A DNA stretch of 64,000 nucleotides from Epinephelus fuscoguttatus. Lineage: Eukaryota > Chordata > Actinopteri > Perciformes > Serranidae. The notes beneath the pieces were generated by a model. It was not told the origin of the DNA. It saw only the letters and a program-made list of their open reading frames with translations, and did not search any database. Below are positions 43,433-55,757 of the stretch, one piece after another. The position numbers and the translations under genes are program-made. Position 1 is the first letter of the stretch. Each line of letters starts with the position of its first letter. Location of the stretch: assembly GCF_011397635.1 (NCBI RefSeq), contig NC_064771.1, forward strand, positions 10,479,379-10,543,378, in the 5' to 3' direction.

Positions 43433-46094
43433 ATGCTTCAGCTAAGGACCTCTGCAGAAGAAGAAAGTAGTCATGAAATTTCCCAGCTCAGACAGGCCGT
43501 GTTAGAAAACAATGACAGACTCCTCGATGAGATGCTCTGCCAAGAAGTCTACAAAAAGGTCATCAACTGCAGGGGAGGCTGGGGCATTGCAGGCACGCCT
43601 CTCCATGCTGCAGTGTCCAAAGGTCATTTCAGCTGTCTGCAGGTTCTGCTAGGCCACGGCGCTCTGGTAGACTGCGTGGATGTCAAGGCTCAGACGCCTC
43701 TCTTTGCAGCCGTTCGTGGGAAATATCTGGACTGTGTGTTAGCACTGCTCAGAGCTGGCGCCAACCCCAACGGGAACTCATCCAACAACTGCTCCCCCGT
43801 CCTCACTGCTGCTCGAGAGGGTGATGTAGAGATTTTAAAGGAACTGCTTAAACATGGCGCTGAGGTGAACTCCCGCTCCAAAGTGTTGCTCTGGACTTCC
43901 AGTGCCAGGGTTTCCAGCGGGCCGCTGTACCTGGCTGCCGTTTACGGACACATGGAGTGTTTCAAACTGCTGCTGCTCTACGGGGCAGACCCAGATTACA
44001 ACTGCACAGATGCAAAGCTGCTGAGTTCTATTAAGCAGCCCAAAACTGTGCTGGAGATGTGCCTCAGGCATGGCTGCGGCGTGGAGTACATCCAGCTTCT
44101 CATCGACTTTGGCGCGAACGTCTACCTCCCTACGCTGATCATCGAGAAGTCCACGAAGCAGAACGAGGCTGTGGAGCTGCTTCTGCACGAGAGAGGTATC
44201 AAGTCTAACTGCACATGATGTTACTGGATGGTGCCGTGCTCCTGTAATATGAGGCATTTCTGCTACGTGGTATCATGATATGACGGTATATCAGTGTATT
44301 AAGAAATCCTGATTAAATGATTTTCAATACAATCAAAGATACAGATGCTCCAAACTATTAAACTCACATGGAGATGCTGTATTGAGGATGTGTAGTGCAC
44401 AGCATGTGCCACCAGAGGTCAGTCTCTGCTGCTGGAATTAGGTGCAACAGGCAGGCAACAGGCTGACAGACGTGGCAACTGTCAGTGGTGGGGATAACAT
44501 TTCAGCACTGGCAGAGAGACACCATGGGGAGTAACAACATATTTTCAAATCTGATTCTGCGAATTAAGGGTTTATTTCGACAGCGTACACAAATACCATC
44601 ATACTGTATACCCCATCGAAATTTTAGGCAAGTATAAATATAAATATATGAAAAAGTAGATACTGCCTAAGCCTTATGTCTGCCTCAAACAGGAAGTTAT
44701 GCAGCAACTGGAAGATTTGAACAGATTGAATCACAACAAAATTATATTGAAGGCCACTGCATTCTCACTGAAGTTGGGCAGTTGCACATAATCTTGAGAT
44801 TTACATTTATAAACAGTTTTTTGGTACCACTTTATTTTATGGATTGTAATTTCTGAATATTTTTATAATAAGTTTCCCATAAAGGACAGTGTAATTTGGG
44901 GCCTATTATAGGGAAATTAAAAACAGTTTTCAAGTCGTGACTTGGGATAAAATAAATTGCTAGATCGTGTTTAAATTGGTGCACAGCAAGGTTATTGTAG
45001 TTAACTAGAACTAAACTAAAAATTGAACTAGGTGTGGAAATAACCTTTTTGTTTTCTAAAATAAAAATAAAAGCCAGACTTCGGAAGAAAAAACAAAACC
45101 ACCTGAAACAATATTGTGTACTTACAAAACTAACTTGAATAAAATAAAAATAAAGAAGAAATATCCGTAGTTTTAGTCTTTGTCAATTTGGTCAAATTTG
45201 TCAATACAACCAGCATGAGGAGGCGGCAGTGAATATTTTTTATTGTGACTTGGATGTTAACATGAATGTGAGTCAGAAGTGAGTTTATAGAAAAAAATAA
45301 ACTAAAACAAAACACGAACAAAAAAAAAGAAAACCGTCTGTTGAAACTAACTGAAACTAAACCTGACTTAAAAGAAATAAAAGTTATAAATTAAAGTTAA
45401 AAATAATTCTGAAAAGTTGGGAAATTGCAGCCCTGTAAAAGTTTTTACATTCACTCCTCGAAACTGTTAGACCTGGAATTGATGATCAAATTACAGCTGC
45501 AAGACACAGTCAAAATGTTTTTCATTCCTGATCTGATATTGAAGCAACAGAAGAAGTTCCCCTCACACATTAATCCAGCAGACATTCGTCTTTGCCACTG
45601 CTGTGCAGAATCTGATTTTCACATTAGTCTGTGTGTGGGCATGAATATTTGAATAACAAATTCTCCAAAACCTCTGTCATGGAGAAGACTGAATTAACCT
45701 CCTGGTGATGGTATTTTAAGTTTAAAAAGTAGCCCAGCCATTGCATGTGTTGAGTGACACCCTTGAATATGACTGCTAGTGCTTAAATTGCGAGATGAGA
45801 CGTCACAAACAACAACTAAAATATTCTTGTGGCTTTGGGCAGGTCTTGTTGTCTTGCTGAAATGCAGTAAGAGTATGTATTTTAATATATTTCTTAGTGT
45901 TGCCTAAATGCTAACTTGTTTCCTGTCACCTTCTGTCTGTAGGAAATCCAAAGGCCTTGACTTCACAGTGCCGCCTCGCTGTCCGAAGTTACCTTAAAAA
46001 GATCAACAAGATCCACTGTATCGAGCAGCTGGACATGCCAACAAGTCTCATTAACTTCCTGCAACACAAACCAGTCCCAGTCACTGTTCTGTAG
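43433..46094 (+). CDS. asb12: Ankyrin repeat and SOCS box protein 12
   Basis: ASB proteins use ankyrin repeats to choose substrates and a SOCS box to dock on elongin B/C and cullin-5, forming an E3 ubiquitin ligase. Coding exons are 43433-44195 and 45943-46094 (donor AGAGAG|GTATCA, acceptor CTGTAG|GAAATC), 304 residues; human ASB12 is about the same length. The start ATG lies 8-9 nt after a TTTTCAG acceptor, so an untranslated first exon is expected. Stretches closely matching ASB12 are GGWGIAGTPLHAA, NNCSPVLTAAREGD, GPLYLAAVYGHMECFKLLLL, YGADPDYNCTD and EYIQLLIDFGANVYLP. Five or six ankyrin repeats occupy about residues 15-240. Exon 3 encodes the SOCS box: BC box SQCRLAVRSYL and a cullin box LDMPTSLINFL. 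It is transcribed away from pkd1 and towards slc39a11. Confidence 0.94.
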
Positions 46095-46202
46095 CCGAGC
46101 CAGCTATGTAAAGTCATTTTTATTTAACTCCATGAACCACCTTTGTTTTAAATTCTGTCTGTTTGTGTGCTGAAATGTAAAGACTGATTCTTCAGTCAGA
46201 AC

Positions 46203-46208
46203 ATTAAA
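46203..46208 (+). other. Polyadenylation signal for asb12
   Basis: ATTAAA, the commonest AATAAA variant, lies 109 nt after the asb12 stop. A G/T-rich stretch (GTGTGGATAAGTGGCGTGTG) follows, as expected for a cleavage site. Confidence 0.6.
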
Positions 46209-46649
46209 TGTGTGGATAAGTGGCGTGTGCTTATGTCTTATTATTAGTACTTACCCTGTAGCTGTTAGAAGACCTCTGTGAAGGAGCTGTTTATTGGAGT
46301 TAAAGTTCTTCATCACATGTTTATCACAAGTTAGTGACCTCTTTTAGAGGAGCTGTTTGCTCCTGTGAAAACTAAGCAGGTCTTTAAATGAATCCAGTTC
46401 AATGTGCATAAAACCTCTTGTGCAAAAATGTGAAGACTAATGTAATTTTAACTTGTAGTCTTAGAGTTAAGGATAAGAGCCATGCATAACCCTGTCAAAG
46501 TGTAAAGACTTGCTCCTCAGTCAGTTATATAAAGTAATCAAGTACAAATTCAACTGATTTTAAATTTATAAACTTGCCAGTAAACATTTTTAAGAAAATA
46601 ATTAACTTTTGTTAATCTGTGGGGTTTTTCGTTTTGGAAAATGCTAACG

Positions 46650-47135
46650 GCTCAGCCTGGGGGCCAGAAGTGGCCCACCAAACGGTCCAAATCCGGCCCT
46701 CTAGATGACTTTGCACACCTACTGTAATATTGATGCACTTGTGAAGGCTAAAGCAATTTAACCAGTAAGCAGACACCTCATATAAAATACTTCCTCAGAG
46801 GCTTTTCCATCCCAACCAGAACACAGCTCTCTGAAATAACAATGAATACTCACTGAAGTCAGATTTAAAGATATAATAGATAATGTTCCACTCACTTCAG
46901 AGGGAGTGGAACATTATGAAAAAATCCACTGATTTTTCTGAGGATATTGCTAGCTGATCATCATTAGTTTTCTTAGTGGATGAACATTTTCAGAATTAAC
47001 TTCTTTACATTAAAAAAGGGAAATATTTGAAGATGCTGTTTTAAGTTATTGTGCAATGGTTTTACTGGTCTGGCCCACTTGAAATCAAATTGGACAGTAT
47101 GTGGCCCATGAACTTAACTGAGTTTGACACCTCTG
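46650..47135. mobile_element. hAT-like MITE between asb12 and slc39a11
   Basis: The right end reads, on minus, CAGAGGTGTCAAACTCAGTT AAG, then GGGCCACATACTGTCC; the left end carries GGCCAGAAGTGGCCCACC. CAGRGGTGTCAAACTCA is a common hAT terminus. Inside, AATGTTCCACTC...GAGTGGAACATT forms a 12-bp stem with a 10-base loop (about 46882-46915). Confidence 0.6.
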
Positions 47136-47318
47136 ATGTACAACTCAAAAACATAATGCCTCTGGCGAAGGCTAGCACCGGTGCAGATGCATAAAAAGAA
47201 AGAACGATTTAAAGACAAAAACCCAAGGGGGCTTATATTTCTGTTGGCACAAGGGCATCTGCAAGTGAATACTGAGTGCCTTAAAAACATACACCAAAGA
47301 AACAGAATCACTTGGTTA

Positions 47319-47324
47319 TTTATT
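47319..47324 (-). other. Polyadenylation signal for slc39a11
   Basis: TTTATT on plus, AATAAA on minus, about 790 nt past the slc39a11 stop. It implies a 3' UTR of about 0.8 kb ending near 47300, roughly 1.1 kb from the converging asb12 3' end. Confidence 0.5.
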
Positions 47325-48112
47325 CATACAAAGACTTCGCATGTTCTTTGAGTAAACTTCACCATTTAAATAATTAAACATGAACCGCAACATGTTCAGA
47401 CTGACCTGTAGATGGCAGGAGACAGTTTGTGCCCCAAAGAAGAAGAAGGCACTACATTTGGTTGAAAAGGAGACGATCATTATAGAAGAAGCACGAAGTA
47501 AATTATCCTTGTACCTTGCTGTTTCACAGCGACAGTAATACAGCAGGAGTCAGAATGGAGAACACAAAATAAATCAATCACTGGCGATCCCTTACGTTAC
47601 AGATCAAACACCAGACTTCAAGTATTGCCATCATGAGGAAATACAAAAACTGGAAGACATAAATCAAAAAGTAACATTCATTTCACCTTTTTAGCCAAGA
47701 AATTTTGTTTAACAACTGATTTTGAAAAAGAAATCTCATCAAAACATTCACAAGCTCTGGAATCAGGAGAGTATCCGTTAAATATTTATAAATTTCCCTA
47801 AATGAGGTGCCTGCAATTTGAAAAACGTGACAGCTGCTCTCAGGAAGTGACTGCTGGCATTAAAAAAATAAAACACATCAAAGACAGCTTCAAGTACAGT
47901 CATCCTCACACTTTGTTTTACAAAATAGCTCTGTTTCTCTTTTCACTACTGAATCTCAAGTAGCAACAATTCAAACAAAATGGATAAATAGTGTTTCAGA
48001 ATAAAACACTTCATTTGGTCCCCTTCTTAAAAAAAACTGAGGTCAGCAGCACAGTGATGACATCATGGCCATTGAGTGTTCTGTTGACTTGGTGCCAGTG
48101 TCCACAGTGACG

Positions 48113-51100
48113 TCAGCCCAGCCCCACATCCAGTGACATCATCACTACAAAGCCCAGGATGGAGGTCCAGGATGCCAGCTTCCCGTTTCCACTGGTGACA
48201 CCAAGTGGGAGCAAAGACATGAGAGTTAAGTTAAAGACAAAGACTTCAATCCTGTCATCAAAAAGTCCATAAATCTACTCTCACCTGACTTGAGCCTCAG
48301 GTATGATGTCGTCCACCACCACGTATACCATTGCCCCGGCAGCAAACGCCAACGCATATGGCAACAGAGGTTCTGCCAGGACAACAGCAACTGCTCCCAG
48401 CAACCCAGCAATAGGCTCTACCATGCCACTTAGCTGACCATACCTGATGGGGAAACAGGAACCGTCAAATTGTAGTATCTAAACTAAACGTATCTGTATT
48501 CAGCACAAGACACACGTTTTTCTTACCAGAAGGCTTTCCATGTTGAGACCCCTGAACCCCGGAGCGGCAGGCTCACTGCCAAGCCTTCTGGGAAATTCTG
48601 GATGCCAATACCGATGGCCAAGTTTCTGAGTGGACAAAAAAAACAGTCAGAGAATATCTCTTTATGTCAGCTATTAACAATCTCGTAGAAGTTTCTGAAT
48701 CGTTTCATTAGCTACTGAAGCACAGAATACATTGTCTGACACATTCCTCTTAGTCAGGCGGCTTAGCAAAATAATGGGGATGCGCCGGACAAAAGCACCA
48801 AATTTTTTCCACATGTTCTTCATCATCATAACTTTCAATTTAGAAAGGGAGCCACTTCATCAAGATGGTGGAAGGAAATCCAGGATGGCCGCCATGTAAA
48901 ATCTATAAGTGCCAATATCTCAGCTTCCAAGCTACTAAGAAGGTCAATCTTGGTGTCAAAATATACATTTTCTGGATCAAGGAATGCATTAAAGCTATTA
49001 GGAATATCATTAGATGATTGTTTGTGCCAGTATTAAATGATTTGGTTTGTTCCATCACGAAAGACTGGTGCTGAAATGCGCTGGAGATTCTATGTCTAAT
49101 ATGATCATGCCATTATAAAGGTATTTGACTTTTTAAAGAGATTGCTTTGAAACTTCTTTGTGATGTCTACATGTATCCCTAACCAAAGAGCACCTCCAAA
49201 AAAATATTTTGAGTCCAGGAATTACTCCTACCCAAACACTGTTTGAGACAACAATATGCATTTGATGAAGTAAGCTAGAGTGATGCCACTCACTCTGCAC
49301 ATGCTCAGTTAGACAGTTAGATGTTCAGTTATTGACACAAACTCCCAGAGAAATTTACCAGCAAGTGTTTTAGGTTAAAAAAAAAAAAAAAGAAAATCCC
49401 CAAAACATTTCTATCAGAAGAATGCTATTTTTGGATGATGACACTGCTGTAAGTAGCTAGTAAGTAGCTAGCAAGTACAGGTTAATAACTAGGCTACCTA
49501 GCTAGCTAGTTTCAGCGGGTTAGGGTTAGCCCTAACCAGTAGGCTACTCAAGTTGTAAAAAAAATAAATAAATAAATAAATCAGGCTGGATGGTGGATTT
49601 TTTCACATGGGGACATAATTTGTGCTGATGACAGCACAAAGGGTCTGCCATAGCACCACTGCTCTTACATAGTTAGGGTCAAATGCACAGGACAAGTGCA
49701 AAATCATTTCTTCTTTTTCTACCTGGGTCAACTGATGATACTAATAATAATTAAAAGTCAATTTTGCTATTGAATTATAGTGTATTTTTCAAAAAAGCAG
49801 TTAGCGGTATATGATCAAAACTGGTATCTAAGGGTTATTTTTTAATTGGGATTAATTAAATCATATAAATTAAACAAGAACCCCTTCATGAAAAAAAAAT
49901 TAAAAAGAAATTCAGAAAAATGTTGATCTTTATTGATACAAATACAAATATTGTAGGTTAATTGAAACTTAAAATATAAAAATATATTGAAAATACAAAT
50001 AATACAAAATACATAGAACCATTTCCATGGCTGCCTACCCCACTCTCCACTATCTCATAAAAGTTTCCAGAGATTTTCATAGTCATGCTTGTTGTTCTCA
50101 AAATTTCTTGCCCTTGCTTGCTGGCTATAGTTATCCTCTATGTGAAGAAAACAAGTTCATTATGGTTTTGTTAAAATGACTGAGCAGAAATCTTATGCAA
50201 GCACATGACATTACTCTTCCAGTTGATTTTTAAGAAAACTACATATTTTCTTGATAATGCCCAACATTCAAGTGTGGATTTAAAAAAACACTGAAGATAA
50301 AATAGTTCTGGGGCTGAATTTAATTTCTCACCTTCCTTTTAATATCACTGTTTAACCCTATGGGCCCTAGGCATTTTTGGGGTATTTTTCCTGCCTTTAC
50401 TTTTAAGCTCATATCACAGTCATTATAGAGGCTGCATACACATGCTATATCTTTTTTTTTTTTTCAGGACAATCTGGACTATCCAGATTTGCCATCACCA
50501 CATGTCCTACTATGTGCCTGTATTTTATATTAATTTTTATATCAATGAAAAAAACAAATCTGTGTTACTAAATTCTTACATTTTTACATGTATCTCAGCA
50601 TAGCAAGTTGGAAGAAGACATATTCTGCCATATATGAAGAACCATGATGCTGGGACATTCTGTCACTTCACAGCTGTCCAAAACATGTGGTTTGTGCCAG
50701 GCGGACATGATAGCCAGTATTTTTTCATTATTGCAAGAAATTCCATTGATTCATTCACAAGTCAAAAATGTGTTTTATCTGAAAGAAACATGCAATATTT
50801 ACATCTAAGATAATAGAAAAATAGTAATAATATTATTCCTCACTATATGAAGTGACTGATAACAAGATCTGTATAATGGATTGTAAAGAAATTTGTCAGG
50901 TTTTTATTTTGTAGACATTTGATCTGTATTTATAGCATGATGGGATGACAGCACAATGATGTGTGTGGTATCATTGGAAAACTCTGCTCCTGCACTTTCA
51001 TATTACATGCGTGGCATTTCTGTGCGACCCTGCATTCGTGAGTAATCCCTCCAAGAGTAATGTGTGTGCAGAGCTGTATGAAAGCTCTGTTATACATCAT

Positions 51101-54100
51101 TTTAGTGTAATTTTATCATTTTTTTCGCTGTGATAACATTGGACCACCGACAAGTGTTTGGTCTTGTTGGAAAGCTGCGGTTCCGCTGTTTCACGTGATA
51201 TGAGTGGCTTCTCCCTATGACCGGTTGCGGAGAAAATCCATAGAGAACAACAAGTGTGAATTTGGACGCACTATGCGTTGTTCGGGTGCTCTCTATAGGG
51301 CACAGGCATAACATCAACAGCGCAGCTCGCTGAGATAAATATATCTTTGCATGTGTGCCCTCGCCCACAGTATTTTACTCGATATGCGCGAAAGGTAAAA
51401 CTAAATGTTGAAATAGCAGTAATACCACATTCATTCAAAAAAATGACACAAGGGATAGAAAGGGGGGGATGGCAGTTTTAGAAGTGGGATGATTTTGACT
51501 GTTTTTAATTCAAGGGGGATGCTATCCCCCCCTCATCCCCCCTCAACTCGAGTACTGGCCCTAACCCTAACCCTTCTGCCAATGGCTTCAAAAGCATGCA
51601 GTGAGCTGGTGAAGTGTGGTTGTAAAAGCACAAGTGGTTGTGGTACAAAGTGCTCATGCAAGAAGGCACAATGGAAATGCACAGAGCTTTGCAGTTGCAA
51701 ATGTGAGAGATAATTGGATTATACTGTACATGCAAAAAATATTTTATAGTGTTTAAAATGGAAGCTAACAAAGTTCAATTGAATTCAAATCATTCATGTC
51801 ATCCATTCCAGATGCTTTTGTTTAAAATCATGTGAATACATTCCCAGAATTAATATTTTATTTGATCTTGGCATGAACAATTATCTAGTGACAGTGGCAT
51901 GCACAGACTTTTTGAAGGGCAGGGGTGAAAAGAAAAAAAAGCGCACTTTAGCGTGCATTTTGGTTCCCAAGAGGGCACAACATAATCCAGGACATATATC
52001 CCCTGGTTTTCCTAGAATGTGTTCTAATGTACTGTGGTATTGTGGTTTGATGCTGTCAGTTAGAAAAATAATCAGATGAAATCAATTATTAAAGAATACA
52101 TATAGAAGACAGTGCAGTCTTGTGCAGATGAGAGGACTGAGCATAATGACTGAAAACGGGAGGAAACCACAAGCACAAAGTTCCAAAATAATTTAGATGC
52201 AGCCTTTCCTTTAATGACATTAAACTCCACAATATGCATAGAGCAGTTGCGCTCCATCGAAGACGATCTGTAAGCGTGAACACACCTCATGAAACAGTCC
52301 TCTGCTCTTCCTGCTTCCAGCAAAACAGAAAATGGGCCAGGTAATGTCTCCAGAGGAGCGACTAGCGGAACTTAACCAGTACTCTGACTCACTGTTTGAG
52401 TCTCAACCATGGCACAATATTGAAATTGACAGGTAAAGACCCAATTCATGTCTTTTTTTTTAACTCAAGGTAGTTTGAAGATATCATGCAATATGCACGG
52501 CTTCAACTAGCTGAAACTCGGCAAATAGAGATGGATCTTAGTGCCCAGCTCACGCGGCTAAAGGTGCAAAGCATTGAAATCCTTTCATCTATCTTCGAAG
52601 CATCATCCTACATTCCAATAACTGACTATTGTCAAATTTTAGCCCTGAATTTTAAATCCAAGCTTTTAAAATTAGCAGCAAAATGTAGGAACATCTATAT
52701 TAATTCCATGATGATGTAAAACTCTCTTTTCTTTTTAAGAATTCCATGCTGGATGGACATATGAACTCTGCGCTTTTCAAGCAGTGGGTAAACGGAGCTG
52801 CCTTCCACACCCAGATGTTGATCCATCAGGCTCGTCTAGAGGTGGCGGTCGGCTCCAGAGCCATGCAAGCAGCATGGATTTATCAGCAACAGCTCAACCT
52901 TCTTCTGAAGACGTACAAGAGCTACCTTAGCAGAGTTATATTTGTGGAAGCTGAGGGTATGTCATATATTTGTTGTCTATACTACCATGAGAATGAGATT
53001 TTTGTTTCAAGATTTCAATGTATCAGCTGGCCAGAAATTGGGAGGTGTTTTCTTGAAAGTGAAGTAGTGGAAACTATGTTTAAAAAACCTAAGATTACTT
53101 GGGCAAAGACTTATTTCTCAAATTTAGCAGCACAAATTCCAACTCTTGTGAGCCAAAATGACACCTTCTATATCCAACTCTGACAGACCGTCTATGTTTG
53201 TGAAGCCATAAGTCCTTTAGAAATGGAAACTTAGAGTGATTCACAGAAAAAAAACACTAAACACAAAATTTGAAGTCTACATAAAATACGAAAGACTGAA
53301 TTTGTTGTCTTTAATCTTTTAAACATGGTTTTTTCAAAGATGATTTTAATCCTGGAGTATTTACAAATGGTCAGCGATGTTAGAGAGGTTCAGTCTTAAG
53401 GAATTATAATCTGGTTCCACCACACTGATCTGAGGAGTAAAATAGGAAAAGATTAGAACAAAACCTGTTTTGGTCGACCAACTGCCACCTCTCTCTGCAG
53501 TACCAGCATGTAACCACTAGATGTCAGCAGCACACAACACGGCCCCAACAGCTACCATATTCAGTCCAGTAATCCAACCTTCAAACTGACCCAAACCACC
53601 TTTAATCTTGATCTAAACCCAACCATTTTCAACTGTATACAAAAACTTGATCCATTCTGAAACATCTCAACAGCTATTGGATGGATGGACTGCCTCTCCT
53701 TATGTAATGTCTAACTTGTGTTCTGATTCAGCTATTCAGTGCCATTTCACTAAAGATGTACCTTGTATGATGTAAAAAAAAAAAAAAAAAAATTATTTTA
53801 TGTGCCCACAGTTTTGGATTTGAGTGAGTATGTTCGCTCAAAAGATGCCCTGTGTTTTGTCCCTTAGTGGCACTTCACATTGCTGCTTTTAATAATCAAG
53901 GGTCTTGGGACATATGATGAAATGTGCTGGTTTTGAACTGCTCGTGGGAAGAATGAACATGTAAGAGTCTATCATTCTTGATTGAAAGCTCTGTTTTTGC
54001 TGTCTTTCTCTCCCTTAAGAACACGCAATGTGAAATTTCTTTCCTCCGACTCTCTTATTTCACTGACTGTTGTCTCTCGTCCAGTCTCCTGTGTGTATCT

Positions 54101-55757
54101 CACTCACTGTAGTTGCAATGCTTATCAGAATGCACAGATTTGATTGGCTGAGTCGCATTGTGTGAGATGATTTAACCCATGCAATTGGTCTGTGAGGTTG
54201 CTCTGTCATAATTCAATAAGTCTCAATCATTTATCAGTCATAGGTCTGGGTCTGGATAGGCTGTGTCTGGGTCCAGACCTGCAGGGTTTCTAGGAATGAC
54301 TTTGGTGACTCTTTGTGTTTTATCTGGCACCATTATCAAGTCAAAGGTTTTATCTGTTTAATACTTTGTGACGAAAAAACTGCAAAACTAATGACATCCC
54401 TTTGAGCCTCACTTGTACTTTGTGTTGATGCTACTTAGCTAATAATATCATTCTAACACATTAGCATGCTGACTTTAGCATTTAGCCTAGGGCTGAGTAT
54501 AGTCTCACAGAGTGGGTAACACGACTGTACTCTTGTAGATCCTATGACTGCCCAACCTTCTGGTTAGACAATCCAAACAAAGTGCGTCTGCACACAACCC
54601 TGATGATGTTCTCGGAACCCATTGGCTGTAATCGGCGTCTGACTTCCGGCAGACGGCGATACAGCCGTTTAACCTGGCAACAACTGCAGCTGGCTCAAAC
54701 GTGATTGGTCAATATCACGTGGACTACAAACAGCCTACAATCAGAAACCAGGGCTCTTCCTATCTTCTTCCAGAGGCAAGATCTCTGGGGGTTCTTTCAG
54801 TGAATGTAGAGTCTTTATATAAAGACTACCCTGATGACACTCATCAAGTGGAAAACAGCTTCATGTCCACCTTTATTTTAGTTGTATCTGACAGTAAGTT
54901 CATTCCCAACAATGAGGCAACAATCGACATAAAAGATCTTCACTTTAAATAAAGCATATTTTAACCTCTTAATTTCTCGACCTGTTATTTGGTGCATTTT
55001 GCATTGTGTAAAGGTGGAGTTATGAATGAACTATAGATAGCAAACAGAAACGTGTGTGCACTTCTGCTTCACAATACTCATGTTTATTCCTCCTGCCACA
55101 AATACCAGTAGAAACTGGTGAGTATTTTACCTGATTCATACAACTTAATCATGCTGTAAATCTCAGGCCGTATTATAAAGTGTTACCCTTTTTGTGAAAT
55201 GTTTCTCTTTGTTCAAGAGATAACTATGTTCACCTTGATTCTCTCAAATGGGTCCATAGAGAGGACAGTCTTTTATAATGAGATGCTGATGCACCAGATT
55301 GGCCTGGGTGGGTTATAAAATGGGATATGACCAGAGTTCCACATGTACTGATCAGATATCTCCTACCACTTGACTATGACTGCTCTCTGCAGTACTATCA
55401 TTTGACCACTAGATATCAGCAGCGCACAACAACAGCACAGTTATAGGCACGTGTAAAACCGACCATGTTTGTTCCATGACTTTAAACACACCAAAGTTTT
55501 ACTCAATTCAAACTGTATGACCTTAATACCAAAATTTAACTGCGTCAAAGCTTCTTACCAGAACCATCAGTAACTTCGGTCTGAATTAGCCTTTTAATTT
55601 CTCACTTGCCAGTGTAGAAAGATGCCATTTTGCATCAGTGAAAATGTGTATTTCATGTACTTTTCTTTGCCCCAATTCCAATCTTACCTGGCGCTTTCAA
55701 AAGTTGCAGATGAAGTCTTTCCAATAGCTCCGAATCCAACCCCAACAGCCAAACCCT
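48113..55757 (-). CDS. slc39a11: Zinc transporter ZIP11 (SLC39A11), C-terminal four exons
   Basis: ZIP11 imports zinc and possibly copper into the cytosol from Golgi or nuclear-side compartments. Four exons are visible on minus: 55688-55757 ([20 protein letters not shown]), 48527-48625 ([20 protein letters not shown]), 48285-48443 ([13 protein letters not shown], then [19 protein letters not shown]) and 48113-48191 ([15 protein letters not shown] to stop). All junctions are GT/AG and phase-consistent, giving the last 135 residues. The two PEGLAV motifs are the metal-binding TM4/TM5 signature of the ZIP family, and the sequence is nearly identical to mammalian ZIP11. The first visible exon starts inside the Glu codon of HNxPEGLAV, so the preceding exon with the TM4 histidine lies beyond the window; I found none between 55.8 and 64 kb. 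A fish-sized intron of over 8 kb is inferred. Confidence 0.95.
48760..51470. repeat. Repeat-like slc39a11 intron stretch
   Basis: Nothing gene-like is seen. Part looks mobile (GATGGCCGCCATG near 48890, reiterated AAGTAGCTAGTAAGTAGCTA near 49450, a telomere-like GGGTTAGGGTTAGCCCTAACC at about 49518-49538). The long AT-rich 49.8-51.4 kb part has no identifiable ends. Confidence 0.35.
51579..51713 (+). pseudogene. Cys-rich (CXC/tesmin-like) protein tail, probably transposon remnant
   Basis: The reading frame ends [20 protein letters not shown] followed by [19 protein letters not shown] and KCER, with 12 cysteines in about 40 residues. Tails of this kind (CxCK...CSCxKAxxxCTxxCSC) are familiar from the C-termini of uncharacterised mobile-element proteins in fish and cnidarians and resemble tesmin/TSO1 CXC motifs. 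No intact body is readable upstream, and the flanks (48.8-51.5 kb) are repeat-like. Family assignment is not secure. Confidence 0.4.
51892..51990. mobile_element. Partial relative of the 24.0-kb hAT MITE
   Basis: CAGTGGCATGCACAGACTTT TTGAAGGGCAG, then GCGCACTTTAGCGTGCATTT TGGTTCCCAAGAGGGCAC is the reverse complement of the body of the 24027-24190 element. The second end is not found. Confidence 0.65.
52321..52955 (+). CDS. Unrecognised spliced coding fragment nested in slc39a11 intron
   Basis: I do not recognise this gene. Three exon-like blocks occur in order. 52321-52432 has an acceptor CTTCCTGCTTCCAG, an ATG at 52332, reads [19 protein letters not shown] and ends at a strong donor CAG|GTAAAG. 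The second is 52474 to about 52567 ([20 protein letters not shown], then [10 protein letters not shown], weak donor AAG|GTGCAA). The third is about 52740-52955 (acceptor [67 protein letters not shown]; donor GAGG|GTATGT). The product looks helical, perhaps coiled coil. Block 1 ends in phase 2 while block 2 opens in phase 0, so the model breaks by one base there: either a decayed gene, an exon I mis-set, or a sequence error. It lies antisense to slc39a11 between its exons at 48.6 and 55.7 kb. Confidence 0.4.
53450..55480. repeat. slc39a11 intron with dispersed repeats
   Basis: ACCACTAGATGTCAGCAGCA CACAACA (about 53513) recurs as ACCACTAGATATCAGCAGCG CACAACA (about 55409). 54340-54500 is a copy of the percomorph repeat (CTGCAAAACTAATGACATCC). 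A frame at 54701-54952 has no recognisable domain and no splice context, so it is left unannotated. Confidence 0.4.

Noticed and set aside
49518-51573. Telomere-like CCCTAA/TTAGGG motifs as an interstitial telomere
   Set aside because: Only two or three units at each site, too few to call an interstitial telomeric array.
54701-54952. 83-codon frame ([11 protein letters not shown]...)
   Set aside because: No recognisable domain or splice signals, and it starts inside repeat-like sequence.
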